Shown here piece after piece: positions 16,608 to 23,723 of a DNA stretch of 34,461 nt. Each line of letters begins with the position of its first letter. Position 1 is the first letter of the stretch. Where the stretch lies: contig DKTP01000077.1 of NCBI GenBank assembly GCA_002473085.1, positions 1 through 34,461 of the forward strand, written 5' to 3'. The notes beneath the pieces are model-generated. The model had not been told where the DNA came from. It was given only the letters and a program-made list of their open reading frames with translations, and did not search any database. The position numbers and the translations under genes are program-made. The stretch is from Anaerolineales bacterium UBA7227. GTDB lineage: Bacteria; Chloroflexota; Anaerolineae; Anaerolineales; Villigracilaceae.

Positions 16608-16880
16608 TCCTGGCCGCGAATTTCACGGAGGTAGGACTGCACTTAAGTGTGGAGCGATTCTTTGCCACAGATTAGCACGGATTATCACAGATTGCTTTTG
16701 AAAATCTGTGGAAATCTGTGACATCGTACCCGAAGGGTAAATCTGTGGCTGATTTTAGGCAAAACGGAAGACTCCACGGTCTACTGTAGTCCTACCTTCA
16801 CGGATACTCGCGAATTCTCCATGATTTTTCGCGAAATCCGCGTCGTTCGCGGCAGGAAGAGACGCCGACATTATTTTCGA
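16608..16880 (+). repeat. Dispersed hairpin repeat, copy 1, split by an insertion
   Basis: The outer parts 16608-16629 and 16805-16880 join into one ~98-bp sequence that matches the intact copy at 17221-17320, with about ten differences and one 2-nt gap by eye. The repeat contains paired CGCGAA / TTCGCG words that fold into an imperfect hairpin. The interruption is the element at 16630-16796 plus one duplicated TTCACGGA. It lies between tkt and the DUF4404 gene. Confidence 0.85.
16630..16796. mobile_element. MITE-like non-autonomous element with 8-bp target duplication
   Basis: This 167-bp insert has terminal inverted repeats: GGTAGGACTGCA at the left end and TGTAGTCCTACC at the right (one mismatch in 12). 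Weaker matching reaches about 38 nt (shared GTGGAG and TTTGCC blocks). The direct repeat TTCACGGA flanks it at 16622-16629 and 16797-16804. The interior is itself palindromic, with GCCACAGATT (16664-16673) opposite AATCTGTGGC (16740-16749). It encodes no protein, so a transposase must act in trans. The family is not identified. Confidence 0.85.
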
Positions 16881-16890
16881 GAAGGTCTGA

Positions 16891-17163
16891 TCAAATGCCC
16901 GCGTTGCTGAGGGAGGTCGTCAGCTCGGAGAGGAGGATGGTCAATTGCGGGTGCGTGATCTGGAAATGGTCAATGGCGGATTGCAGGGCGGCGCGGAGCG
17001 CGTCGCCGGAGGGCGCGGGCGCCTCGCCCGAGCGTTGAAGCAGATCGCGGATATCGGCGTCCAGTTCGTGCAGGAGCGCGCGGCCCTTGTCGTCCAGGCT
17101 TTCGGCCTTGTGGAGTTCGCCTCGCAAATCTTCGAGTAACGTACGCAGGTCTTTGTCGGCCAT
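16891..17163 (-). CDS. DUF4404-family small protein
   Basis: A 90-residue soluble, highly charged, mostly helical protein. The N-terminal half (LRTLLEDLRGELHKAESLDDKG, then LLHELDADIRDLL) matches the DUF4404 pattern, and the C-terminal half is a second helical segment ending near TILLSELTTSLSNAGI. The function of the family is unknown. The ATG at 17163 is preceded by AAAGGAG at 6 nt, a strong ribosome-binding site. The gene is bracketed by two direct copies of a ~100-bp repeat (16608-16880 and 17221-17320), so recombination between them could delete it. Confidence 0.8.
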   Translation of the reverse strand: MADKDLRTLLEDLRGELHKAESLDDKGRALLHELDADIRDLLQRSGEAPAPSGDALRAALQSAIDHFQITHPQLTILLSELTTSLSNAGI

Positions 17164-17220
17164 GGCTGACTCCTTTCGGTGATGTCCATATTTTACAACA
17201 GACTCCTTCAAAAATGAAAA

Positions 17221-17320
17221 TCCTGGCCGCGAATTTCACGAATGCGCGCGAATTTTCCACGATTTTTCGCGAAATTCGCGTCATTCGCGGCAGAAAGAGA
17301 GACGCCGACATTATTTCCGA
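17221..17320 (+). repeat. Dispersed hairpin repeat, copy 2, intact
   Basis: This ~100-bp sequence begins TCCTGGCCGCGAATTTCACG and ends GACGCCGACATTATTTCCGA. It is in the same orientation as the split copy at 16608. Left and right halves carry complementary GCCGCGAATT-like and AATTCGCG...GCGGC words. It lies upstream of the DUF4404 gene on one strand and of the membrane-protein gene on the other. Confidence 0.82.
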
Positions 17321-17406
17321 TAATGTCCAGCAAACAGCCTTCCCGAAGCCAGCGGGACGCGGATTTTTCGGGTTCGCGCGGAAATTTGCTTTCAGGAAAA
17401 CTATCT

Positions 17407-17769
17407 ATGACTCCTTCGCTCAATCTTATCGCCGCCATCGGCGCCCAGATCGTCTTCTTCGGCATTTACTTCTATATTGACGCCCGCCAGACCACCGCGC
17501 CCAACTGGGCCAGCGTGGTCAAGTTCGGACTCAACCCGTTGACGCTGCTTTACTTCGCGTTTTCCGTCTTCCCGGTCTGGTGGAGTTACCGCGCCATGTA
17601 CGCGTTCTACAACCAACGCTTCTGGGCCGCGGCCATGCTTCAGGGATTCATCGTGCAGTTCACTTACGTGCTGGCGAGTTACCTCGGCTCGAAGCAAATC
17701 CCCTCCCTGCGCGAGGGACTCGCCATCGGGTTGGTGTTCCTGAGCGTGCTGGTTGCGGGAAAACGCTGA
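17407..17769 (+). CDS. Small multipass membrane protein, unknown function
   Basis: I do not recognise this 120-residue protein. Hydrophobic segments suggest four membrane helices: LIAAIGAQIVFFGIYFYI, LTLLYFAFSVFPVWWSY, AAMLQGFIVQFTYVLASYL and GLAIGLVFLSVLVAG. The loops carry aromatic residues (WWSYRAMYAFYNQRFW). The ATG at 17407 has AGGA 9 nt upstream, while earlier in-frame starts fall in the repeat. The aspartase-like gene begins 31 nt downstream on the same strand, but that gene seems to have its own promoter, so a functional link is uncertain. Confidence 0.7.
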   Translation: MTPSLNLIAAIGAQIVFFGIYFYIDARQTTAPNWASVVKFGLNPLTLLYFAFSVFPVWWSYRAMYAFYNQRFWAAAMLQGFIVQFTYVLASYLGSKQIPSLREGLAIGLVFLSVLVAGKR

Positions 17770-17784
17770 GACGTCTCTTACTTG

Positions 17785-17793
17785 TGATAGACT
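17785..17793 (+). promoter_or_regulatory. Extended -10 box predicting a leaderless aspA-like mRNA
   Basis: The block contains TG (17785-17786) one base before the hexamer TAGACT (17788-17793), an extended -10 arrangement. It ends 7 nt before the ATG at 17801, so transcription should start at or next to the start codon. No Shine-Dalgarno is present and no good -35 is visible. Confidence 0.5.
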
Positions 17794-17800
17794 CGCCCCC

Positions 17801-19228
17801 ATGAAAAACACTCGCATCGAACGCGATTCGCTCGGCGAAGTACAGGTCCCCGCCGAGGCGCTATACGGCGCGCAGACCCAGCGCGCGGTGGACAACTTCC
17901 CGATCAGCGGACTCAGGCCGCGCCGCGCCTTCGTCTGGTCCATGGCGACGATCAAACGGGCGGCCGCCGAAGTCAACCGCGACCTCGGCCTGCTCGACGA
18001 CCAGCGGGCCGCGTCCATCATCCAGGCCGCGGACGAAGTCATCGCCGGGCGGTGGGACGATCAATTCGTCGTGGACCCCTTCCAGGCGGGCGCGGGGACC
18101 AGCCACAACATGAACGTCAACGAAGTCGTCGCCAACCGCGCCACGCAGATCATGGGCGGACAACTCGGGGAGTACCGCGTCCACCCGAACGACCACGTCA
18201 ACATGTCGCAGTCCACGAACGACACCATCCCGACCGCCATCCGTCTCGGATGCCTGTGGCGGCTGGATGAATTGCTGGGCGTCCTGAAAGACCTGGCCGA
18301 GGCGTTGAACGAAAAAGCCGTCGAGTTCGACGACATCGTTAAATCGGGACGGACGCATTTGCAGGACGCCGTCCCCGTCCGCCTGGGGCAGGAATTCGGC
18401 GCGTACGCCAAAGCGGTGGAGCGCGACGCGGCGCGGATCGAGTCCGCGGCCGAGGGGCTGAGACGGCTCGGAATCGGCGGGACCGCTACCGGGTCCGGGT
18501 TGAACGCCCATCCCGAATATCACGTCCGCATGACGAAGAAATTATCCGAATTGACGGGGCTGAGGCTGTACACGTCCGACAACCTGTTCGAGTCGATGCA
18601 GTCCATGTCCGACGCGGCGGCGTTCTCGTCCGCCATCAAAACCCTGGCGCTGACGTTGATCCGCATCGCCAACGATTTCCGCCTGCTGGCCTCGGGTCCC
18701 GCCACCGGGCTGGACGAGATCCAACTCCCGGCGGTACAGCCCGGTTCGAGCATCATGCCGGGCAAAGTCAACCCGGTGATGGCCGAGATGCTGGACATGG
18801 CGATGTTCCACGTGGCCGGGTGCGAGACGACGGTGGCGCTGGCGGCCCAGGCCGGGCAGTTGGAATTGAACGTGATGATGCCGGTGATCGCGTACGAACT
18901 GTTCGAGCAGATGCAGATCACAATCGGGGCGACGCGCGCCTTCACCGAAAAGGCCGTGCGCGGCGTGAAAGCCAACCGCGAAAAGGCCGAGGGCTGGCTG
19001 GAGAAGAACGCCATCATCGTCACGGCGCTGAATCCGCTGATCGGTTACGCCCAGGGCGCGGCGCTGGTGAAGGAAGCCTTGAAGCGCAACGCGACCGTCC
19101 GCGAGGTCGCGGTCGAGCGGGCGAAGGCGGGCGCGCTGAAACACCGCGACGAGGCGCGCGCCGTCTCGGCGGAGGAAGTGGAAGCGGTGTTGAAGGACTT
19201 GAGGAAGTTGACGGGGCCGGGCGGATAG
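17801..19228 (+). CDS. aspA: Aspartate ammonia-lyase (class II fumarase/aspartase superfamily)
   Basis: This 475-residue tetrameric-type lyase makes fumarate from aspartate, or from malate if it is a fumarase. The superfamily signature GSSIMPGKVNP is present, as are GRTHLQDAVP and HVNMSQSTND. Several diagnostic words look more like Bacillus-type aspartase than FumC: DQFVVDPFQAGAGTSHNMN (FumC has GSGTQ-NMN), LGQEFGAY, and QAGQLELNVMMPVI. The opening LYGAQTQRAVDNFPIS is fumarase-like, so the fumarase alternative stays open. Fumarate from this enzyme would feed the TCA branch that includes the nearby 2-oxoacid oxidoreductase. An extended -10 just upstream suggests a leaderless transcript. Confidence 0.75.
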   Translation: MKNTRIERDSLGEVQVPAEALYGAQTQRAVDNFPISGLRPRRAFVWSMATIKRAAAEVNRDLGLLDDQRAASIIQAADEVIAGRWDDQFVVDPFQAGAGTSHNMNVNEVVANRATQIMGGQLGEYRVHPNDHVNMSQSTNDTIPTAIRLGCLWRLDELLGVLKDLAEALNEKAVEFDDIVKSGRTHLQDAVPVRLGQEFGAYAKAVERDAARIESAAEGLRRLGIGGTATGSGLNAHPEYHVRMTKKLSELTGLRLYTSDNLFESMQSMSDAAAFSSAIKTLALTLIRIANDFRLLASGPATGLDEIQLPAVQPGSSIMPGKVNPVMAEMLDMAMFHVAGCETTVALAAQAGQLELNVMMPVIAYELFEQMQITIGATRAFTEKAVRGVKANREKAEGWLEKNAIIVTALNPLIGYAQGAALVKEALKRNATVREVAVERAKAGALKHRDEARAVSAEEVEAVLKDLRKLTGPGG

Positions 19229-19270
19229 CGCGTCATATTGGCAAAGTCATTGTTCGCCGCCAACCCATTG

Positions 19271-19329
19271 AACCGCGAAGCCCGCAAAGATCGCGAAGAA
19301 GCCTACTTAAACCTGGCGTTCTTCGCGAT
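19271..19329. repeat. Hairpin repeat downstream of aspA-like gene
   Basis: Short units AACCGCGAAG, CCCGCAAAGA and TCGCGAAGAA follow each other from 19271. ATCGCGAAGAA (19290-19300) then pairs perfectly with TTCTTCGCGAT (19319-19329). This is the same style as the other intergenic repeats here and could act as a transcript end for the lyase gene. Confidence 0.65.
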
Positions 19330-19395
19330 GAATTTTGACGGCAACGCGAAAACCTTCCAATTTTGAGAGGGCCGCGTGAGAGCCGCCGCGTTCTC

Positions 19396-19424
19396 TTGAC
19401 ATCCTATCGCAGCCGTAATATACT
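19396..19424 (+). promoter_or_regulatory. Near-consensus promoter of GntR-korAB
   Basis: TTGACA (19396-19401), 17 nt, then TATACT (19419-19424): a perfect -35, ideal spacing and a strong -10. The predicted start is near 19431, giving a leader of about 32 nt before the GntR ATG. Confidence 0.82.
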
Positions 19425-19443
19425 CCAATCATCCTATTCATCC

Positions 19444-19457
19444 GATTAATACTAATC
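19444..19457. promoter_or_regulatory. Candidate GntR autoregulatory operator
   Basis: GATTA (19444-19448) and TAATC (19453-19457) form a palindrome with a 4-nt centre between the start site and the GntR ATG. AATCATC is also repeated directly on both sides (about 19427-19433 and 19454-19460). Binding by the encoded GntR protein is inferred from position. Confidence 0.5.
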
Positions 19458-19462
19458 ATCTG

Positions 19463-20134
19463 ATGTTCCGCGACCGGCCTCTTTCCGAGTTCCTCCAATA
19501 CCTCGCCTCACACGAACAGACCGAGCAAAGCCTGCCCGCGCTCACCGCGTTAAGCGCCGAGCTGGGAGTCTCGGTCGCGTCCCTGCGCGAACAACTGGAG
19601 GTGGCGCGCGCCCTCGGCCTGGTCGAAGTCAAGCCGCGCACCGGCATCCGCCGCCAGCCGTATAGTTTCCATCCCGCCGTCCGGCAAAGTCTCCAATACG
19701 CCCTCGCCCTCGACAAATCCAGTTTCTTCACCTTCGCCGACCTGCGGCGTCACATCGAAACCGCCTACTGGCAGGAGGCCGTCGCGCTTCTCACTCCCGA
19801 AGACCACGCCGCGCTCCAATCTCTTTTGGCGCGCGCCTGGGAAAAACTGCGCGGCAACCCCATCGAAATCCCCCACCCCGAACACCGCGAACTGCATACC
19901 GTCATCTACTGCCGCCTCAACAATCCCTTCGTCACCGGCCTCCTGCAAGCCTACTGGGACGCCTACGAAGCCGTCGGCCTCAACGTCTTTACCGACTACG
20001 ACTACCTCACCGAAGTCTGGACCTACCATCAAAAAATGGTGGACGCCATCTGCGAAGGAGAATTCGACGAAGGCTACAAAGCTCTTATCGAACACACCGA
20101 CCTGATCCATCAGTTGATCTCATCGTCAAAATAA
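19463..20134 (+). CDS. GntR-family transcriptional regulator with FCD-type ligand domain
   Basis: This 223-residue regulator has an N-terminal winged helix (PALTALSAELGVSVASLREQ, then ARALGLVEVKPRTGIRR) and an all-helical C-terminal domain of the FadR/FCD kind. The acidic and His residues of that domain (DLRRHIETAYW, HRELHTVIY, HQKMVDAI) suggest a metal-dependent carboxylate-binding pocket. It lies 71 nt ahead of korA on the same strand and probably controls korAB and itself in response to an organic acid. The ATG lacks a Shine-Dalgarno, but no better start is visible and a strong promoter lies 39 nt upstream. Confidence 0.88.
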   Translation: MFRDRPLSEFLQYLASHEQTEQSLPALTALSAELGVSVASLREQLEVARALGLVEVKPRTGIRRQPYSFHPAVRQSLQYALALDKSSFFTFADLRRHIETAYWQEAVALLTPEDHAALQSLLARAWEKLRGNPIEIPHPEHRELHTVIYCRLNNPFVTGLLQAYWDAYEAVGLNVFTDYDYLTEVWTYHQKMVDAICEGEFDEGYKALIEHTDLIHQLISSSK

Positions 20135-20205
20135 ACCGTGGACGAAATTACACGCGCACTAACCCTTCCATCCGCGGCAAAAATCAAACCTCATCGAGGA
20201 GTTTT

Positions 20206-22098
20206 ATGAACCAAAAAATCGTGAACGACTTTTCCATCACCGTCGGCACCGTGAACGGTTCTGGTTCGTCCACGGCCAACACCACCATCCTGCGCGCCAT
20301 TTTCAAAATGGGCATCCCGGTCAGCGGCAAGAACCTCTTCCCCTCCAACATTCAGGGATTGCCGACCTGGTACACCATCCGCGTCAGCAAAGATGGCTAC
20401 ATTGGACGCGACGAAAAAAACCACATCGTGGCGACCATCAACCCGGCCTCGTTCACGCGTGACCTCGAATCGGTCGCGCCGGGCGGGGCTTTTTTCTACG
20501 CCGACGACATCCAGCAGGCCATCACCCGCAGCGACATCTCCGTCTATCCCATGCCGGTCAAACATCTCGTCCGCGAGCTGACCGACGTGCCGAACAGCCT
20601 GCGCGGACTCGTCGGCAACATGATCTACGTGGGCATCATCGCCCAGATGATCGGCATTGACATGGAAGCGGTCCGCGCCGCGCTGGACTTCCACTTCAAA
20701 CACCGCGAAAAACCCACCCTGATGAACATGAGCGCCGTCCAGGCCGGCGCGGACTGGGCGAAGGCGAACCTCGTCAAGACCGATCCGTTCTGGCTCGAGC
20801 CGATGAACAAGACCGAAGGCCTGATCATGGCCGACGGCAACACGGCCGGGGCGCTCGGCTCCATCTACGGCGGCGTTCAATTCGCGGGCTGGTATCCGAT
20901 CACGCCCGCCACCAGCCTGGCCGAATCCCTCAACGAATACCTGCCCCTGCTCCGCAAACGCGAAGACGGCAAGCATACCTACGCGGTCGTCCAGGCGGAA
21001 GACGAACTTGCCGCGCTGGGCATGGCGGTGGGAGCGGGCTGGGCCGGCCTGCGCTCGATGACCTCCACCTCCGGCCCGGGACTTTCCCTGATGACCGAGT
21101 TCGCGGGCCTGGCGTATTACGCCGAAATACCCGTCGTCATCTGGGACGTGCAGCGCATCGGCCCCTCCACCGGCCTGCCCACCCGAACTTCGCAAGGCGA
21201 CCTGACCTTCGCGGCGTTCATCGGTCACGGCGGCTCGCAATCCGTCATCCTGCTGCCGGGCAACGTGTTCGAGTGCTTCGAATTCGGCTGGAAGGCTTTC
21301 GACCTGGCCGAGCGCCTGCAGACGCCCGTCTTCGTGCTGGCCGACCTCGATATCGGCATGAACCAGTGGATGAGCAAGCCCTTCGAATACCCTCCCACAA
21401 AGATGGACCGCGGGAAAGTCCTCACCGAAAAGGATCTGGAAGAATTGAAGGGCAACTGGGGGCGCTATCTCGACAAGGACGGGGACGGCATTCCCTATCG
21501 CACCCTGCCCGGCAACATGCACCCGCTATCGTCGTACTTTACGCGCGGCACAGGACACGACGAATACGCCCGCTACTCCGAGGACCCGTCCACCTTTTAT
21601 CGCGGGATGGAACGCCTGAAGAAAAAATTCGAGACTGCGAGGGCCTACGTCCCGGAGCCGATCACCCACGAGACGCGCGGCGCTAAAGTGGGCATCATCG
21701 CCTACGGTTCGACCGAATCGGCCGTCGAGGAGGCGCGCGCCCAATTGGCCGCGTCCGGCCTCAAGTCGAGCATGATGCGGGTTCGGGCGCTGCCCTTCCC
21801 CGCGTCTGTCGAAAAGTTCATCCGAAAATACGACCAGATCATCGTGGTCGAGATGAACCGCGACGGGCAGATGTATCAACTGTTCTGTATGGAGTTTCCC
21901 GAGCTGGCGCCCAAACTCCACTCGGTCGCCTTCCAGGACGGGCTGCCCGCTTCGGCCAAATGGATCCGCGAGGGCATTTTGAAATTCGTCAAACCCGCCC
22001 CGAAGAAACCGGCAAAGGGATCGCCGGCCCGGAATAAAGCGTCCAGCAAGAAGGCTGTCGTTAAAAAGAATGTCGCCAGGAAAGGAGCCAGGAAATGA
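20206..22098 (+). CDS. korA: 2-oxoacid:ferredoxin oxidoreductase, fused gamma-alpha subunit (KorA type), basic tail
   Basis: With KorB this forms an enzyme that converts a 2-oxoacid (probably 2-oxoglutarate) and CoA to the acyl-CoA, CO2 and reduced ferredoxin. Residues about 1-190 are the gamma domain (VGTVNGSGSSTANTTILRAI at the start). The alpha domain follows, with GGVQFAGWYPITPATSLAE, QAEDELAALGMAVGAGWAG and TSGPGLSLMTEFAGLAYYAE. The last ~38 residues (from KPAPKKPAKG) are Lys/Ala/Pro/Arg-rich and not part of the usual fold. A GAGGAG ribosome-binding site precedes the ATG. The stop overlaps the korB start by 4 nt. Related subunits use pyruvate or branched-chain oxoacids, so the substrate is not certain. 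Confidence 0.9.
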   Translation: MNQKIVNDFSITVGTVNGSGSSTANTTILRAIFKMGIPVSGKNLFPSNIQGLPTWYTIRVSKDGYIGRDEKNHIVATINPASFTRDLESVAPGGAFFYADDIQQAITRSDISVYPMPVKHLVRELTDVPNSLRGLVGNMIYVGIIAQMIGIDMEAVRAALDFHFKHREKPTLMNMSAVQAGADWAKANLVKTDPFWLEPMNKTEGLIMADGNTAGALGSIYGGVQFAGWYPITPATSLAESLNEYLPLLRKREDGKHTYAVVQAEDELAALGMAVGAGWAGLRSMTSTSGPGLSLMTEFAGLAYYAEIPVVIWDVQRIGPSTGLPTRTSQGDLTFAAFIGHGGSQSVILLPGNVFECFEFGWKAFDLAERLQTPVFVLADLDIGMNQWMSKPFEYPPTKMDRGKVLTEKDLEELKGNWGRYLDKDGDGIPYRTLPGNMHPLSSYFTRGTGHDEYARYSEDPSTFYRGMERLKKKFETARAYVPEPITHETRGAKVGIIAYGSTESAVEEARAQLAASGLKSSMMRVRALPFPASVEKFIRKYDQIIVVEMNRDGQMYQLFCMEFPELAPKLHSVAFQDGLPASAKWIREGILKFVKPAPKKPAKGSPARNKASSKKAVVKKNVARKGARK

Positions 22099-23150
22099 CC
22101 GAAACGCTACCCATGGTCGGCGCGGCCCCCGCAAACGTGAATGCCATCGGGCTGAGCCGAAAGGATTATATCGGAAACCCCACCACCCTGTGCCAGGGCT
22201 GCGGACACAACTCGATCTCCAGCCAGATCATCGCCGCGTGTTACGAGATGAACTTGACGCCGGAGAAGATCGTCAAGTTCAGCGGCATCGGCTGTTCGAG
22301 TAAATCGCCCACCTACTTCCTGAACCGGTCCTTTGGGTTCAACGGCCTGCACGGACGCATGCCCTCTCTTGCCACGGGCGCGCTGTTTGCCGATCGGTCG
22401 CTGCGCGGCATCGGCGTTTCGGGCGACGGCGACTCGGCCAGCATCGGCATGGGACAGTTCAAACACATCATGCGCCGCAACATGGAAATGGTCTACATCG
22501 TCGAGAACAACGGCGTGTACGGCCTCACCAAGGGACAGTTTTCCGCCACCGCCGAGGTGGGTCTCGAGCTTAAGAAGCAGGGCGTGAATCTGTACATGCC
22601 CATTGACATCTGCATGGAGGCCATGGCCTCGAACGCGACCTTTGTGGCGCGTTCCTTCGCGGGCGACCCGAAGCAGGTGAAGGAGCTCATCAAGGCCGCG
22701 CTGGCGCACAAGGGCATCGCCATGCTCGACATCATCAGCCCATGCGTCACGTTCAACAACGAGGACAGTTCTTATCACTCTTACGCCTGGGGCAAGGACC
22801 ACGAATCGCCCCTGCACGAGGTCGCGTTCATCCCGGCGCGCGACGAGATCACCGTCGAAGACTTTGAGCCGGGCACCGTGCGCGAGGTGGAACTGCACGA
22901 CGGCTCGGCCATTCGGCTGAAAAAATTGGGCGAGGATTACGATCCCACCAACCGCATGGAAGCCTTGAGAATGCTCGAAGAGGCCCAGCGCGAGAATCAA
23001 CTGGTAACCGGCCTGATCTACGTGGACGCTCAAAAGCCCGGCTTCACCGAGACTTACGGACTCGTGGATACGCCTCTCAATCGCCTCGCTGAGGCCGACC
23101 TCCGCCCGCTCCCCGAGACGATCAAAACCATCAACGCGATGATGTTCTAA
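22095..23150 (+). CDS. korB: 2-oxoacid:ferredoxin oxidoreductase, beta subunit (KorB type)
   Basis: This TPP-binding subunit of 351 residues carries cysteines placed to hold the [4Fe-4S] cluster: CQGC (Cys33 and Cys36), GIGCSS (Cys67) and ISPCVTFNN (Cys217). The TPP/Mg2+ motif runs from GDGD at 110-113 to ENNGVYGLTKGQ around 137-148. It starts inside the end of korA (ATGA overlap), which ensures equal production. The protein is longer than minimal ~290-residue beta subunits owing to a C-terminal part from about residue 250. A tetraloop terminator follows at 23214. Confidence 0.93.
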   Translation: MTETLPMVGAAPANVNAIGLSRKDYIGNPTTLCQGCGHNSISSQIIAACYEMNLTPEKIVKFSGIGCSSKSPTYFLNRSFGFNGLHGRMPSLATGALFADRSLRGIGVSGDGDSASIGMGQFKHIMRRNMEMVYIVENNGVYGLTKGQFSATAEVGLELKKQGVNLYMPIDICMEAMASNATFVARSFAGDPKQVKELIKAALAHKGIAMLDIISPCVTFNNEDSSYHSYAWGKDHESPLHEVAFIPARDEITVEDFEPGTVREVELHDGSAIRLKKLGEDYDPTNRMEALRMLEEAQRENQLVTGLIYVDAQKPGFTETYGLVDTPLNRLAEADLRPLPETIKTINAMMF

Positions 23151-23211
23151 TTAGTCGGTTAGTCAGATAGTCGGATGGTCTGTTAGCCGAATAGTTGGGT
23201 AGTCTGTCAGT
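23151..23211. repeat. Degenerate TTAGTC short tandem repeat
   Basis: Directly after the korB stop, six to seven imperfect units of 7-9 nt built on TTAGTCGG run to about 23211. Units drift by one or two bases and spacing is irregular. It encodes nothing visible and precedes the terminator hairpin. Confidence 0.7.
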
Positions 23212-23213
23212 CC

Positions 23214-23238
23214 GCCCGTCGAGAAATCGACGGGCTTT
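23214..23238 (+). terminator. Rho-independent terminator of korAB
   Basis: GCCCGTCGA (23214-23222) and TCGACGGGC (23227-23235) form a perfect 9-bp stem closed by a GAAA tetraloop and followed by TTTAACTT. It is strong and well placed after korB, though the T-tract is short. Confidence 0.75.
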
Positions 23239-23312
23239 AACTTCCAGTTGGCGCAGGTCGGATTGGCGGCCCGGCTGACGGTATTCTGGCTACGCGCAGA
23301 CGATGAATCCTG

Positions 23313-23318
23313 TATAAT
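23313..23318 (+). promoter_or_regulatory. -10 box predicting a leaderless arfB mRNA
   Basis: A perfect TATAAT ends 6 nt before the arfB ATG, and there is no Shine-Dalgarno between. Transcription would begin at about the A of the start codon. No convincing -35 is seen. Confidence 0.55.
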
Positions 23319-23324
23319 CGCGCC

Positions 23325-23723
23325 ATGAATTCAATCGAAAGGGAACTCTCGTTCGAGTATGTCCGCTCGTCGGGGCCGGGCGGACAAAACGTCAACAAAG
23401 TGGCGACGGCGGTGCAACTGCGGTTCGACGTGACGCGCTCCCCCTCCCTGAGCGAGGAGGTCAAAGCGCGGCTGGTGAAACTCGCGGGAAAACGCGTCAG
23501 CGCGGATGGGATTCTGGTCATCGAGGCCAAGCGGTATCGCGCGCAGGAGCAGAATCGCTTCGACGCGCTGGAGCGGTTTTACGGGTTGCTCAAAAAAGCC
23601 AGCCAGAGGCCCAGGACGCGCAAGCCGACGAGTCCCACGCGCGCGTCAAAAGAACGGCGGCTCGAGGGAAAGCGAAAACGCGCGGAAATCAAACGAAGCA
23701 GGCAGGGAAACGACTGGTCATAG
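23325..23723 (+). CDS. arfB: ArfB/YaeJ-type ribosome rescue peptidyl-tRNA hydrolase
   Basis: This 132-residue protein hydrolyses peptidyl-tRNA on stalled ribosomes. The GGQ catalytic motif is at 19-21 within SSGPGGQNVNKV, followed by the release-factor-like fold (VQLRFDV, ILVIEAKRYRAQEQNR). The C-terminal tail is Lys/Arg-rich (KERRLEGKRKRAEIKRS), as needed to enter the empty mRNA channel. Length and order fit ArfB rather than a full peptide-chain release factor. A second ribosome-rescue gene, smpB, lies elsewhere in the window. Confidence 0.92.
   Translation: MNSIERELSFEYVRSSGPGGQNVNKVATAVQLRFDVTRSPSLSEEVKARLVKLAGKRVSADGILVIEAKRYRAQEQNRFDALERFYGLLKKASQRPRTRKPTSPTRASKERRLEGKRKRAEIKRSRQGNDWS

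Noticed and set aside
23151..23211. CRISPR array
   Set aside because: Units are only 7-9 nt, drift in sequence and have no spacers; no cas genes are nearby.
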